A DNA stretch of 64,000 nt from assembly GCA_037447655.1 (NCBI GenBank), contig JBBHKE010002937.1, forward strand, positions 1 to 64,000, given 5' to 3'. The position numbers and the translations under genes were made by a program. This document shows positions 1 to 11,115 of the stretch, piece after piece. Source of the DNA: Zygnema cylindricum. Lineage: Eukaryota; Streptophyta; Zygnematophyceae; Zygnematales; Zygnemataceae. Under the pieces are notes generated by a model that worked only from the letters and a program-made list of their open reading frames with translations, ran no database searches and was not told the origin of the DNA. Every line of letters starts with the position of its first letter. Position 1 is the first letter of the stretch.

Positions 1-115
1 ATATAAACAAATAACTCTATGAAATACTAGCTTGAATAAACAAATGACGGCAAAGAATTCCATCCACCAAGACTGTAATTCAAATGCGCAAAAAAAACTG
101 GAAATGCTATATGCA

Positions 116-230
116 GTTACCCCATACTATACGCGTATTATAAAGCATGGTACACTATATATGGATTACCCAATATACGGATATTATACGGTATAATAAT
201 GGCGTATTATATAGTAGAGTATGGGGTAAC
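116..230. mobile_element. small MITE-like inverted repeat
   Basis: A 115-bp AT-rich unit bounded by a perfect 13-bp terminal inverted repeat, GTTACCCCATACT at the left and its reverse complement at the right. The interior is rich in TATA steps and partly self-complementary. It has no coding capacity. The shape suggests a miniature inverted-repeat transposable element, but I see no clear target duplication and no second copy in the window, so the family is unassigned. Confidence 0.5.
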
Positions 231-1860
231 CACAAATAGTGTTTCCAATTGTTATGGTCAAGCTCCTATCCAAATAGAGACATCATCAATTTAAAGTTTT
301 CCGTATTTCCTTCCATCTTAGAAGTCGATTGTTTTTAATTACGTTCATATTTTTATGGGGCAAGGAGCTTAAAATCTTACCATCTCCATCATAATCATAC
401 AAAATGAAGGCTTTTTTGAACTCATCCTTCTGCTTGTCAGTAAATTCTGATGCCATTCTAACCTTTTCTTCTGTAAAACCAATAAACTTCTCTGTTAAAC
501 CTAATATTGTTTGTTAAACAAAAAATTACAGATGCCGAATACTAAAAAAAAAATGTTAACCTTATCCTGTTAAAACTAAGATTCTCTTTCAAACCTAAAA
601 TTTTCGCTTAAACCTAAGTTTCTCCGTTTAACCTAAAATTCTTTGTTAAACCTAAAAAGGCTGAAAAAACAAATAATGTAAACTATTTCCTGTAAAACCC
701 GAACAAAGGATAGAGGATTATCTGTTGGTAAGATCTAACTGAATTTAACTTGAGAATAAAATTGCAGACAAAATTGCAGAAACGTAATAGTGGTTACAAT
801 CTTGCTCGGATTGACTTTTTTTCTTTACTCTTCTCTGGCTCGAGCAAATTCTAGGGTTTCAACAAATTCTAAGGTGTCAATGTCAGTAAACTACTAAACT
901 GCAATTGACTGAGCTAGTCAAATGTTTGAAGCTACAGTAAATTTGGTAAATTTGCGGAATTGATAATTGCATACGTCATTGGCCGCATAAGCCTACGTCA
1001 GCTTGTATAGAGGTGTACAAATTAAGTACACAGTTGTACGAATTTGTTACTGTTCTGTCAGGATTTGACGATAGATCCGTTGATTAGCTTTGACGGTTTG
1101 ACCTGTGCGGAAAAGTGTAAGGGTTCTGCGGCTGTGCGCCCGTGGAACCGTAACGTTAGCCAACTAAACTTTGTATTTAGTATGAAGATTTTTCGTACTA
1201 TATTTTCAGGGTGTTTACTGATTGCAGAAACCGAGAAACGTAATCGTTACTTCATATATGTGACGGCTGTAGACGCTACATAATGTTGTGACTTGTGACG
1301 ATTCAATAGTGTAGAACGTTGGTATTTTGTGTGACGGTGGAGACGTCTAGTTTTTTGTGATACTGTAGATGTTCGAGTTTTTGTGACATTGTGACGTCAT
1401 GCTCACTTGTGACAACGACGACGTCACTAATTCTTACAACTTTCTCGATTGATTTTTGTTTTTTTCTCCCAGTTTATCACCAAACGGCGTCCAATTACAA
1501 TCAAAAGATAATAAAAAAGGGAAGATTTTTGTTTGACAATGGATTATGTTTTGGTCAATCGTAGAAATCGTTGCAAGAAAAAATAGAAAAATAAAAAAAT
1601 TGCAACACAAGAGTCAAAAGCAGTGGTCAGATTGCATTAGTCGTATACTAACAAAACAAAATTACATACTTTATTAAATTATTTAGTTTGTAAAATGTTT
1701 CCATAGAATGTTGTAATAAATGACTGTCAATGCGAAAAAAAATACATTGTAGTTGTTTTCATTTCATATGGAAGTGAAAAAAAATCAAAATCAATTTAGT
1801 GTTATATCTCTATGCCCTGATTTGGACAGAGATCTCTAAATATTAAAGATAAGACCTAAA
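231..1860. other. intergenic, with a short degenerate tandem repeat
   Basis: I see no gene here. Positions about 565-655 hold roughly four degenerate 20-bp units around the motif TTAAACCTAAAATTCT; on the minus strand they read TTTAGGTTT, superficially telomere-like but not a telomeric array. Positions 1250-1430 repeat TGTGACG/GACGTC-type words loosely. The rest is AT-rich unique-looking sequence. Confidence 0.4.
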
Positions 1861-3090
1861 ATTTTAAACATTGGAGGTTGAGACTTAGAATATTAAACAT
1901 TGGACATTAACTTGAAATGTTAAAAAGTTAGGCATTAGAGTACTTATTTATAAAAATTGTCGGTTTGGGCATCAAATTTTGGACATTGGACATCAGAGAT
2001 TGGACATTGGGCTTTGGATATTGTTGGGAATTCTGGACATCATTAGTGTGGGCTTTGGACATTGGAAATTGGAAATCAAACTGAGAAAAATAATTCAAAA
2101 AATGAGTAAAATGATAAAGAATGAGTAAGATGATAAAAAATGAGGAAAAGGAAGTCAAAACTGTCTGGATTAGTTCAAAACCATCCAAAAAGCCGATTAA
2201 TATGATTCAAAAATTGGATAACCCTATTTAAGATCTATTCAAGACTTTTAAACTTCCAAAAACGGTCAAATATTACCTCAAAAAGACAGATTTTATCCCA
2301 AAACAGTCAAAATTTCCGTCATGACAGTCAACTCAAAATAGTCGAAACAGTCAAATTTTACCTCGAAATACTTCAGTTTTACTTAGAATCGTCAAATTGT
2401 CACATTCTCTTTCAAAAGTTACATATTTGTATGTGTTATTGCTGGACGTTGGACGCTGCCTGTTGGGTATTGGACATTGGACATTGAACATTGGACATTG
2501 GACATTGAACATTGGACATTGGACATTGAACATTGGACATTGGACATTGAACATTGGACATTAGAAATTGAAGATTGAAAGTTTGGAAATTACACCGTGT
2601 ATCGCTATTAGTGTTAACAATTTTTTCGCCACTTAAATCATCTTTTCTCCGTACACACTTGTCCAATTTTCAATTTGAGACTGCCAATTGGAAGCTCAGA
2701 CTCATACCTTTCAATCGCCACCGTCAGATCTACAATCCGACATGTGTGTACGGAGAAAAGATGTGTTAAGTGGCAAAAAAAACATTAACACTAATAGCGA
2801 TTCGCGGTGTAGTCGTTGGACATTGCACATTGAACATCGGAAATTGGATATTGGAGATTGACCATTGGAGATTGGAAATTGGACATTGAATAATATGTCA
2901 ATAGACTCTTGGAACTGGAAATTGACCATTGAATATTGGAAATTGGAAATTGGACATTGGACATTGGACATTGGACATCAAAAGTTGTACATTAGACGTT
3001 AGACGTTAAGCGTTGAACATCGAACATTTTCATTTTTGATTGGATGCTGGACATTGGACATTGGACATTGGACATTGGGCGTTGGGAATT
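1860..3090. repeat. TTGGACA minisatellite, degenerate
   Basis: Loose tandem array of the 7-mer TTGGACA and variants (TTGAACA, TTGGAAA, TTGGGCA). It is densest at 2466-2562, where a 21-bp higher-order unit of two TTGGACA plus one TTGAACA repeats about four times, and again at 2810-3080. The open minus-strand frames here only encode the resulting 7-residue repeat and are not genes. The array is interrupted by a foldback MITE at 2593-2809. Confidence 0.8.
2593..2809. mobile_element. foldback MITE of the CACCG TA-flanked family
   Basis: A 217-bp element with ends CACCGTGTATCGCTATTAG and, at the right, the reverse complement of CACCGCGAATCGCTATTAG, flanked on both sides by TA (2591-2592 and 2810-2811). 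Self-complementarity extends well inside the ends: the CCACTTAA...CTTTTCTCCGTACACA block is mirrored near the right end, giving arms of about 75 bp. The TA duplication fits Tc1/mariner-type or Stowaway-like non-autonomous elements. No ORF. Confidence 0.7.
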
Positions 3091-4005
3091 ATTCGTGCGA
3101 GCCTCGGACGCTGAAATTTATAAACTCTTAAAGTGTTAATGAAAGAAGCCTACTCAGCACCCTCTTTTATTTAAAAAGCCATGTGTACATTTAACTTAAA
3201 ATAACAATATCGAAGCTTTATAAACATCACTAATCTTTCGAAAGGTTGCCTCCTTGAAAATAAAAACAACATTAAGAAAGAAGATGAAAAAGTTATGAAT
3301 TTCTTTTCAAGGTAAATTGCATTCACTGGGAAACACTTAAAATTCTTGAGATTTTATTTCTTAAATTTAAGTATTTTTTTCAATTGGCAATAAATAATTT
3401 TCTACCATTGAAACCTCAAATTAATGAAAAGACGAGCAAATCTTCTAAAAAGACAGATATCCACATTTCAAATGTATAAAATCAAAAACAAATACTAAGT
3501 TCCAAATCTTCATGTTTTTTTGTTAATGTTTTTGTTGATCTATTTGTTAATTTCTTTGTTTTTTTTTTTTGCCCGCTGAAAAAAGTTCAAATCATATATA
3601 CATAGTATTTACCATCTTCAAAATTCTATACCACAAAAAGTACAAAAAAGGACTTAAAACACGTACAAACAAGAAAGTCTTATCTTTTTTCTTATTGTTT
3701 TTTATTAGGAAAACAGTCACTCACTAAACAAAACCCAAACTGTTTTCTAAAAAAATTACATATACATCCTCCTCTAATTTTAACCTCTCCTTTTCTCAAA
3801 CCATATTTCCTTCAAACTTTATTTTCCTTAAGCGTTTCTATTTCACTCTCTCTCCCTGTTCTTCTATTTTTATCACTTCTTTCATACCCCTTTTCTTTTC
3901 TTCTTTTTTTCTTCTTTTTTTCATCTTTTTCCTTCTTTTTCCTCCTTTTTTTAAACTTTTTTCACTTTTTACACTTATTTCTTCTCTTTCTAATCTCAGC
4001 TTCTT
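3091..4005. other. AT-rich intergenic, downstream of the BTB-like gene
   Basis: AT-rich sequence with a poly-T run near 3550 and a pyrimidine-rich tract at 3770-3990. The latter lies just beyond the stop codon of the minus-strand gene at 4006 and would be its 3' flank or untranslated region. No gene or recognisable repeat family is visible. Confidence 0.4.
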
Positions 4006-6421
4006 TCAACTCTTTTGTTGTTTTCTTAACTCCAAAACAAACTCCAATTGTTTTTTTGCGACTTTAAGTCCTTTCCCCAAAATTTTAGGCATTATATTTT
4101 CTCGATAATCCGGTTCTTTCGAACAAAAAATACACCAAGCGAGACAAAATCGGAAACTTACAGCCCATTTAGTACCTTTTTTTAATTTACTTGGGCAACT
4201 TTCTTTATGAAAACATTCGATTTCCGGAGTAAACACCGTTATTAAAAGACTCGAAATCGAAGAAAGAGAAGTCCAATTTATTTTTTTCGATTCGACCAAA
4301 TTGGTAATTTTTTCGTAATGATTTTTTTCTTGCGAGTCGAAATCTTTCAAAGCAACTTCCCAAATTTTCGCCGCTTGCCTGAGGAAAAAGAAAATGGTAA
4401 AAATAACAAAATAAGAAATTATAATTGGTAATGATAGTAAAATAATGATAACAAACTAATAATAAAACCACAGTAATGATGAATGCTAATAATAACATAG
4501 AAATGGTAATAAAAAATGGTAAAACAACAAAGTAAGAAATTATCCTGGTAATAATAGTAGAATAATGGGAAATAACATATAGTAATAACAAGCGGTAATA
4601 TGAATAAATTAGTTGCAATAATCGATGAAAATATTAATATGTATTATTCTGATGATAATACCAAAATTAAAGTGGATATCATTTGAAATGGGAATGAATG
4701 GATGGAAATAAATCACATAATTTTTCTCCAAAACGATGGGTGGGAGAAAATCAATAAAACGTAGGAATATATGTAGAGAGAGAGGAAGAGAGAGGGAGAG
4801 AGAGCGAGAGAGGGCGAGGGGGAGAGGGAGAAAAAAAGGGGGGAGAGATACAGAGTGGGAGAGTAGGAGGGAGGGAGAGAGAAAGAAAGAGAAAGAGAGA
4901 GATAGGGCGAAAGAGAGGGGAGAGGAAAAGAGAGGGGGAGAGAGAGAGAAAGGAGGTGATGAGAGACAAGGGAGGAAGAGAGAGTGAAAGGAGAGATGAG
5001 GGAGAGAGAGGGAGAGGGAGAGGTAGAGGGAGAGGTAGAGGGAGAGGGAGAGGGAGAGGAGAGGGAGAGGGAAAGAAAGAGAGAGGGAAAGAAGGAGAGA
5101 GAAAAAATAATTGTCTATCTCTATTCTTTACCTGGAATTCCTTTCTTGTAACGTATTTTCGCATGGACACACTCCCGTATTACGGATAATTCCGTACGGC
5201 AAATTCGCTAGAAAGTTGATTTTTGCGGCTTCCCATGCATGCTTGCAAAGTAATTCTCCGACAAAATATCGATTCGCCAAACTAAATTCGAAAGCGAATG
5301 TCGGATCTCCGGAAGATGTAAACGAATTTGAATTTATTCCCGAATTCGCTAAATCCGATTCGTCAAATTCGATTCCGAGGTATTCGAGTTGGTTTTGGAG
5401 TGCGGAAATTTCTTCGTCGGTGACGTAGGAAGTCGGGACTGTCTAAGAAAATATAAATTATATATATATATGGGGGGGAAATTGATTAGAGAGGGAAATG
5501 GAGGGTGATTGGCAGTTTTCAAAAATGGATGGAAAGTGATTTGAAATGGAAAAATAATTATTGAAAATTATTAATGGTTAATGTTATTAATGATTAATTA
5601 CTAATGATTTGAAATGAATTGAAGGCTATTGAGGAGACGAAGAATGATTAAAAATGATAAAAAAATGGTTATAAATTATTAAATGATAAATGATTAAATG
5701 ATAAATGATTTAACGTAATGATTTACATGACTAAACATGAGTGAATGCTTATTGAAAATGGATTATAAATTATTAACATTTAAAAAAAGGATTAATGATC
5801 ATTTAAAAAAACGAACAAAACCTCAAAAGTCGATTATGTGGAAGAATTAAAGCAACCCTCAAAATTGGCGCAAAAAAAAAAAAAAAAAACACATCCGAAA
5901 CTGCTTACAAAGTAGCGCATGAATAACCATTGGGAAAAAAAATATTACTGTTAAAAAAATATTACTATGAACAAAATATTACTATGAACAAAATATAAAA
6001 AAAGTACCTGAAACTGTTTGTAACGGAGAACATGAACCACTCTTTCAAAAGTTTTCTCGTCAAAATCGAGCGTCACGACTACGTTTTTATTCGACACGCA
6101 ACTCGCTTCCGCGTTATTTTTCTCCATTCTTATATTTTTTCCCATTCTCACTTTTTCCTCCAGTTTTAATTTTTTCTTCTCAATTCTTACAAATTTTTCC
6201 TCATTTTTTACATTTTCCTCAATTTTTATATTTTCCCTAGATTTCACATTTTCCTCATTTTTTCCATTTTCCTCCATTATTCTGTTTTTGATCGCCCACC
6301 GGTCGCTGAGTAAAGTTGAAAAATATTCTGAAAACTGCAAAACTCTTTTGCTCAAAACAAACGGTTTCCCTTTCGGACCAACGAGAACTGTAACGGAATC
6401 TGTAACGGAATCTGCGTCCAT
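4006..6421 (-). CDS. BTB/POZ-like domain protein, three exons
   Basis: Exons, in coding order, are 6421-6008, 5442-5132 and 4378-4006, joined by GT-AG introns (donors CAG|GTACT and CAG|GTAAAG, acceptors ending TTCTTAG and CCTCAG). Splice phases match and total 366 codons with the stop. Residues about 10-41 (VTVLVGPKGKPFVLSKRVL, then SEYFSTLL) and 113-165 (VTLDFDEKTFERVVHVLRY) look like the two halves of a BTB/POZ fold, a protein-interaction module often found in Cullin-3 adaptors or in KCTD-like proteins. The halves are separated by a Lys/Glu/Asn-rich insert of about 60 residues. The C-terminal ~230 residues are unrecognised and contain several Cys (HAWEAAKINF, CPCENTL). The start was placed at the first Met before the BTB core; the open frame continues upstream to a possible acceptor near 6485, so an earlier exon is possible. 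Function is inferred only from the fold. Confidence 0.7.
4770..5106. repeat. GA-rich microsatellite within intron 2 of the BTB-like gene
   Basis: About 340 bp of almost pure purine on the plus strand (GAGAGA, GGGAGA, GGTAGAG units), so the intron transcript would be a pyrimidine tract. It lies within the 4379-5131 intron, close to the donor at 5131. The long frames on both strands are by-products of base composition. Confidence 0.85.
5443..6007 (-). other. intron 1 of the BTB-like gene
   Basis: A 565-bp AT-rich intron with ATTAATGATTAAATGATAAA-like simple repetition and a poly-A run near 5880. Its borders keep the reading frame in phase 0. Confidence 0.65.
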
Positions 6422-7090
6422 AGAAACCGCAAAGAACTTATCCTTTTCTTTATCTTTTCCGCCGAAAATAAACCTTTCTTGACAGAAAAAACTGAAAGTC
6501 AAAACAGAAAGAAGGAAAAGAAAAAAAAAAGTTACATCAATTAAAAATCAAGAAACAAAAAAACATAAACAATGTAAAACAGACAACTAAAAGGACAAAA
6601 AAAAGCAAGACTCAAAAATGAATTTTACATTGTTCTTGGTTACAACAAAGAAACCATGCAGAGCGATTACAACTTTTCCGCAACTTACACGTGCGAATAA
6701 GACCGCTGATTGATTGCTTAGAAAAAAAGAGTGCTGCATGATAACAGACGGCTTCACGTAGACCGTACGATCGGCGAAGAATAGAAATCGCCGTTAAGGT
6801 TCGCGAAATAATAACCCTAAGGGTTTTGAGAATCACAATAAGCCTCTTTGCATTTTTGGGCTACTTCTGAACCCTGAGCGGCCACAAGCGGAATATCTGG
6901 AGAACCGTACGTTAAAAAAAGTACACAGTCGCATAGCAAAACTTGAATCGGACGGCTGTGGACTGTCGTTATGACCAACTGTGAAAAGTTCTCAGTGAAA
7001 TGTTTGTTCGTTGTCTGACACAGGTGTACGGCCGACCGTTTACTTTTATGGCGACTGCTAACGTTTTCCGGCGGGACACTTAATGTTTAA
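6422..7090. other. upstream flank of the BTB-like gene
   Basis: Would contain the promoter and 5' untranslated region of the minus-strand gene. I see no clear TATA element or conserved motif and no ORF that resembles a protein. Confidence 0.3.
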
Positions 7091-7795
7091 GGGCGTGTCC
7101 CCATGTAACCGATATTTTGAAACGTTATTTTGGAATTTAGCGCTGATTTTACGGTGTACTTTTCAAAATGTTCCTATCAATGGTTACTTGTGCGTTCATT
7201 ATTTTGAATATGTGGCAGTTGTACACGTCGCCAATACTTGCGACACCTGTAGACGCCAACAAACTGCTGACATTTGAAGACGCCAACGATCTCGGAACAA
7301 ACTGCGGACATTTGTACGCCTCAAAGAGCTCCTGACATACTGGGACAATTGTCGACGCCTACTGTCATTTGTTGACGCCCACACGTGAACGACATAAGCA
7401 ATCGCCTACGTCTACAAAATGACATTTGTAGACGCCCACAAGTGGACAACATAAGCAAACGGACAAACAATTTTTTTTCGTGTATTCTCCCAACTGCAAA
7501 AAAACAAATGAAAACTTTTGACGCGTGCAACCCAGGCTTTCTATTCGTCAATAGGGTAGTATTTTGATTAAAAGCAGGTCGCGATTTGATTTCAGTGCAA
7601 GTGTGAAGATGAGCTGGAAGTGGGTCGCGATGATAACACTGCCAAATCGTCGTACCTTTCAACTTCCATGATGACGCAAAATGTATTTGAGTTTTTGCCC
7701 ATTTTTCGTACGGCGTATTATTTTCAAGTAGGAAGTCCCATTTTCTGTGTAAACGACGGAAAAAAACCCTTACTTGAACACATGGGGACACGCCC
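7091..7795. mobile_element. PIF/Harbinger-like MITE, GGGCGTGTCCCCATGT ends
   Basis: A 705-bp element with a perfect 16-bp terminal inverted repeat GGGCGTGTCCCCATGT. Flanks are TAA on the left and TTA on the right, compatible with a decayed 3-bp TWA duplication. The end motif belongs with those at 19550, 21208, 23624, 25854 and 29111. A block near 7607-7640 (AAGATGAGCTGGAAGTGGGT) matches the region next to the palindrome of the 44.6-kb copy. No transposase is encoded. Confidence 0.65.
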
Positions 7796-8268
7796 TTACT
7801 CGCCAACTTCAAATATCTTATCTCCTTAACAACATGTCCGTTTCTGGTTTGGAGTCCACCAAGGTGAGAACTCCGCCGTCCAATACAAACCGCCGCATAA
7901 AACAATCCTGCAAGTGTGTACGAAGAAAATGTTTTGAAGTTGGAAAGAAAAACGTTAATATACTCGATTTTATTTTTGAATTATACGTTACCGCAGTGTT
8001 GTCAGACAAGTACAGTACTGATTCTGTTAATTGAAATTAAACTTCTATATACCGACAGCCTAACAAAAAGGTTTCTGCTCTAATCAAATCGCAAAAAAAA
8101 TGTTTTAGTGTTGCTAAAGGAGGGTGTCTCTTGTATCGTCTGGCGCTACACTTGTTAGGATTATTGGGAGAATCGGCGAATAGACCGAAATCATGTTCTG
8201 GGTCGATGTGGAGAATCGGTCGTCTAGAAAGGACATTGACCGTAGTACCTTTCTGTAGTTTACAGTTA
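7796..8268. other. intergenic with first copy of a direct repeat
   Basis: Mostly unassigned. Positions 8146-8250 form a diverged direct repeat with 9563-9665. On the minus strand both copies can be read as RPIL(H/Y)I(D/E)P(E/K)HDFG followed by ADSPNNPN, with several silent codon differences, so they may be remnants of a coding sequence that I do not recognise. Confidence 0.35.
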
Positions 8269-8562
8269 TGTGATAGGGGTTGTGAGAGGGAAGTAGGACT
8301 TAGCATCTTTTTAGACAGTCACCTCTCCCTTGGGAGCTTAGTATAAATTGGCATCTTTGCCACCTCATAACTTATCGGATGGTTGGTCGTTTTCAGTGAT
8401 TCTTTTTGCTGCACACTTAGGAGAGTCCAAGCTGCACAGGGGTGTAGTCAGAGTGTCAGTTTGCCCTCTTGGGCAACAGTGGTTGTAGCTTGAAGTGGGT
8501 TAGTTAAAAGCTATCTATAGGCTTGTTGAATTCTGTAGTCCAATGGAGGACACATAATTGCA
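8269..8562 (+). repeat. copia LTR fragment (3' part), copia-3 type
   Basis: Matches the promoter-proximal and terminal third of the copia-3 LTR: TGTGAGAGGGAAGTAGG, a GTATAAATTGGCATC TATA region, and an end reading CCAATGGAGGACACA then TAATTGCA. It retains the embedded gag ATG 20 nt before its end but is followed by unrelated sequence, with no primer-binding site, so it is a truncated solo remnant. Confidence 0.75.
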
Positions 8563-10080
8563 CTACGGTTGCCAACTAAAGTGGAGTTCAAATTAAGTTT
8601 GATCTGGTGTGACGATTGCAAGTCCGAGAGGAGATCATGAAGGTCTCCTAAAATATATTGCGATTACATGAATCGTTGTGGTTTGATACAGACGTTGTGG
8701 AGATTTGTAATTACAAAATCTATTCAAGTATCTGTGAATAGAGGAGAAATCGTTCCGTACAAAGCTTCAATCGAATGCCTCATGTACTTTGAAGAAAGAA
8801 CAATGTCGAATATTACGGCGGACGGTTTTGGACGTCGTCATGTATCGTCAGGCGAAGACGAGTTATTTCTTGACGGCCAAGCAATCTTTCGATACTTTTG
8901 GGTACGATCAATTTGGGGTTTGTCTTTCAGTTTGGAGTTGTCCGAATATTATTTTACCACGTATTTTGGGGGCTACAGTATTGTACTTTCCATCGTCGTC
9001 ATATTTTTGGTGGACGTTCGATTTACGCATGTCGTCCGGTACTTTATTAGTACCATGTGTACGGGGACTTTCTTTTGTAGTCAGCGAAGATATTACTTTA
9101 ACAATTTAAGTATGATGGAGGTTGTGACATGGAGTTATTGTTTTACGTTAACGTGGATTTGCGGCGTGGATTTTATCGCTTTTGATTTCGAAATTTCATC
9201 TGTAACACCTCAATTTGGAACGGCAATTACTTTATCCTTTGAAATTTTTCTTTCAAATGGTGACGTGCCATATGGCGCACTTGAAATTATTTTTGGGTGG
9301 TGATTGAAATGCCATTCGCAATGGAGGTTATGTGTGAGGAGGGGCGACAAAATCAGGTGTTACGCTTGCCGTGATCCTCCCAGCAAAAAGAAGAAGGAAA
9401 AAAATTACTTAATTTGTGTACGGCAAAATTGGACGTTGGAGTTTTGCAGTTTTAATTCTGCGTTGATGTTTAATGGTGTACTTTTGGACGATGACATGTT
9501 TCAGAGGGGGCGGCTGAAATCGGTGTTGTACCATTCAACCGCTTTTTCCAATAAAAGTGGGATTGTTAGGATTATTTGGAGAATCTGCGGATCAACCGAA
9601 ATCATGTTTTGGTTCGATGTAGAGAATTGGTCTTCCGCAGATTTGTTGACGTTTTAGTTCGCTTGGCGCGATTCAATTTTCAGTATTGTTTTCGCGGTTT
9701 GCATCGGAGTACCTTTGGATTATTCAATGTACGGTGGTTGAGTACTAGCCGGTACATAGATTATTTATCTATGATGGTTCAGTTTGGTTTCATCTGTTTT
9801 GTTTCTGTTTTCTTGAATGATGACTATGCTATTTAGTGCGCTGTACGTGTCTAGTTCGTTTTAGTGCGTGTCACTTTGTTTCGGCGCTTGAATGTTTTTA
9901 TTAGGCGCACGTCCGCATGTGGACTTCGGTGCCCTCGTCTGTTTTCAGTTAGTGGAGTAAGTTAGTGGAGTAAGTGGTCGTGAGTTGTCGGTGTTAAGAA
10001 GGTATATATGTGTGTGTTACTATCAGTTTAGTATGCAGTCTAGGAGGAGATGCATCATGTGTCTTAATGTGTGACACATT
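8563..10080. other. unassigned region with an unrecognised 211-codon frame
   Basis: Holds a plus-strand open frame at 8668-9303 (211 codons, rich in Phe, Tyr, Ser and Ile) that resembles no family I know. Its composition fits AT/T-rich non-coding DNA, so I do not call it a gene. The second copy of the 8146-8250 direct repeat lies at 9563-9665. The last 5 bp, ACATT (10076-10080), are the target duplication of copia-1. Confidence 0.3.
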
Positions 10081-10296
10081 TGTAGAAATTAATGATCCAT
10101 TTAAAGTATTTTCTAGGTCTAAATAGGAATATAGAAAGAAGCCGAGGCAATCTACCTCTAACTTCTCTCTCCAACTCTCAAACTTGTCGCAGTCATTGAC
10201 AAATTGGAGAGGGAGCTAGAGCCATGGCTACCTAGGCTAACCAGAAATTTACGGGATTATATATTAGTTAGGGGTTTTATTCTAAAAAGATATGGT

Positions 10297-10378
10297 GTCG
10301 GCTACAGGATTTGATCCTTGTACCTACCGACCGGCAGGCAGACGGTAGACAGTAGTCTTAGCTGTTAAGTCTTCATCG
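10297..10378 (-). ncRNA. antisense tRNA-like block in copia-1 5' LTR
   Basis: On the minus strand, a B-box-like GGATCAAATCC (10308-10318) follows an A-box-like CTTAACAGCTAAG (10357-10369) with a 38-nt gap, as in tRNA genes. The 3' LTR copy (15720-15781) has the more canonical A box CTTAACGGCTAAG. Cloverleaf stems are imperfect, so this is a tRNA-like or Pol III promoter-like element rather than a working tRNA gene. Confidence 0.6.
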
Positions 10379-10905
10379 AATGTTACATAATATAAGGTAT
10401 GATATTTATTTAAATGGTATTGAGTAGGAAAATTTATTTAACTATAACTAATTACGGGAGACATAGATCCATATTTGTAAAAGTACGGATAGCGGTACGG
10501 ATAAGAAACCAATACCGCGCATTTGTTTCTTTATAGAAAAGAATATCGTACATGCATTTAATACGGCTACGATTAAATATGAATTTAATCGGACGGCCGG
10601 AATTAACGCCGAGATTACGGAAGAGGATTTCGGCGGTTTATGGACATCGCCACATCGGACGACACGTGGCGGAATAACATTGGATCGCGGCATCTCCGAG
10701 GATTACGCGAATGAATCCGGACATACCACGTGTCGACATTTAGGCCATGTCGTACGATGTTCGTACAGAAAGTACACCGGCAGCTTTACTTTTGTGTACG
10801 GAGCTGCATTCTGATTGGCTCCGTACATCAGAAATAAAGAGTCTGTGAGAGAGATAGGACTTAGAAAAATTAGGAGATAGGACCCTCTCTCCCAGAGAGC
10901 TTCTG

Positions 10906-10912
10906 TATAAAA
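10906..10912 (+). promoter_or_regulatory. TATA box of copia-1 LTR
   Basis: TATAAAA immediately after the CTCTCTCCCAGAGAG inverted repeat. The same arrangement recurs in the other copia LTRs, marking the likely U3/R promoter. Confidence 0.6.
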
Positions 10913-11115
10913 GGTCAACTTTGACCCTCCATAACTTACAGCTCAGGGGAGAAAATTCAGAGATTCTTTTTGCTATCGACTCAGAGGAGTCTTGTATTCA
11001 CAGGGTGAAGTTGGTCAGAGTTTTTGTCTGCCAGGGTGGCAGTTATTTTTGCTAAAACACAAAGGGGTCAGGGTTATCCTATAGGCTTCTTGGAAGCTGT
11101 CCACTCTGAGGACTT

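Noticed and set aside
480-660. Interstitial telomere array
   Set aside because: The minus strand has TTTAGGTTT words but in a degenerate 20-bp unit, not a clean 6-7-bp telomere repeat.
2351-2971. Open minus-strand frames with a 7-residue SNVQCPM-type repeat
   Set aside because: Direct translation of the TTGGACA minisatellite; a repeat unit indivisible by 3 leaves all frames open without coding meaning.
4736-5189. Long Arg/Glu- and Pro/Leu/Ser-rich frames on both strands
   Set aside because: Products of the GA-rich microsatellite inside an intron.
8668-9303. 211-codon plus-strand ORF
   Set aside because: No recognisable motif, T-rich composition, and overlapping frames of similar length; kept only as unassigned sequence.
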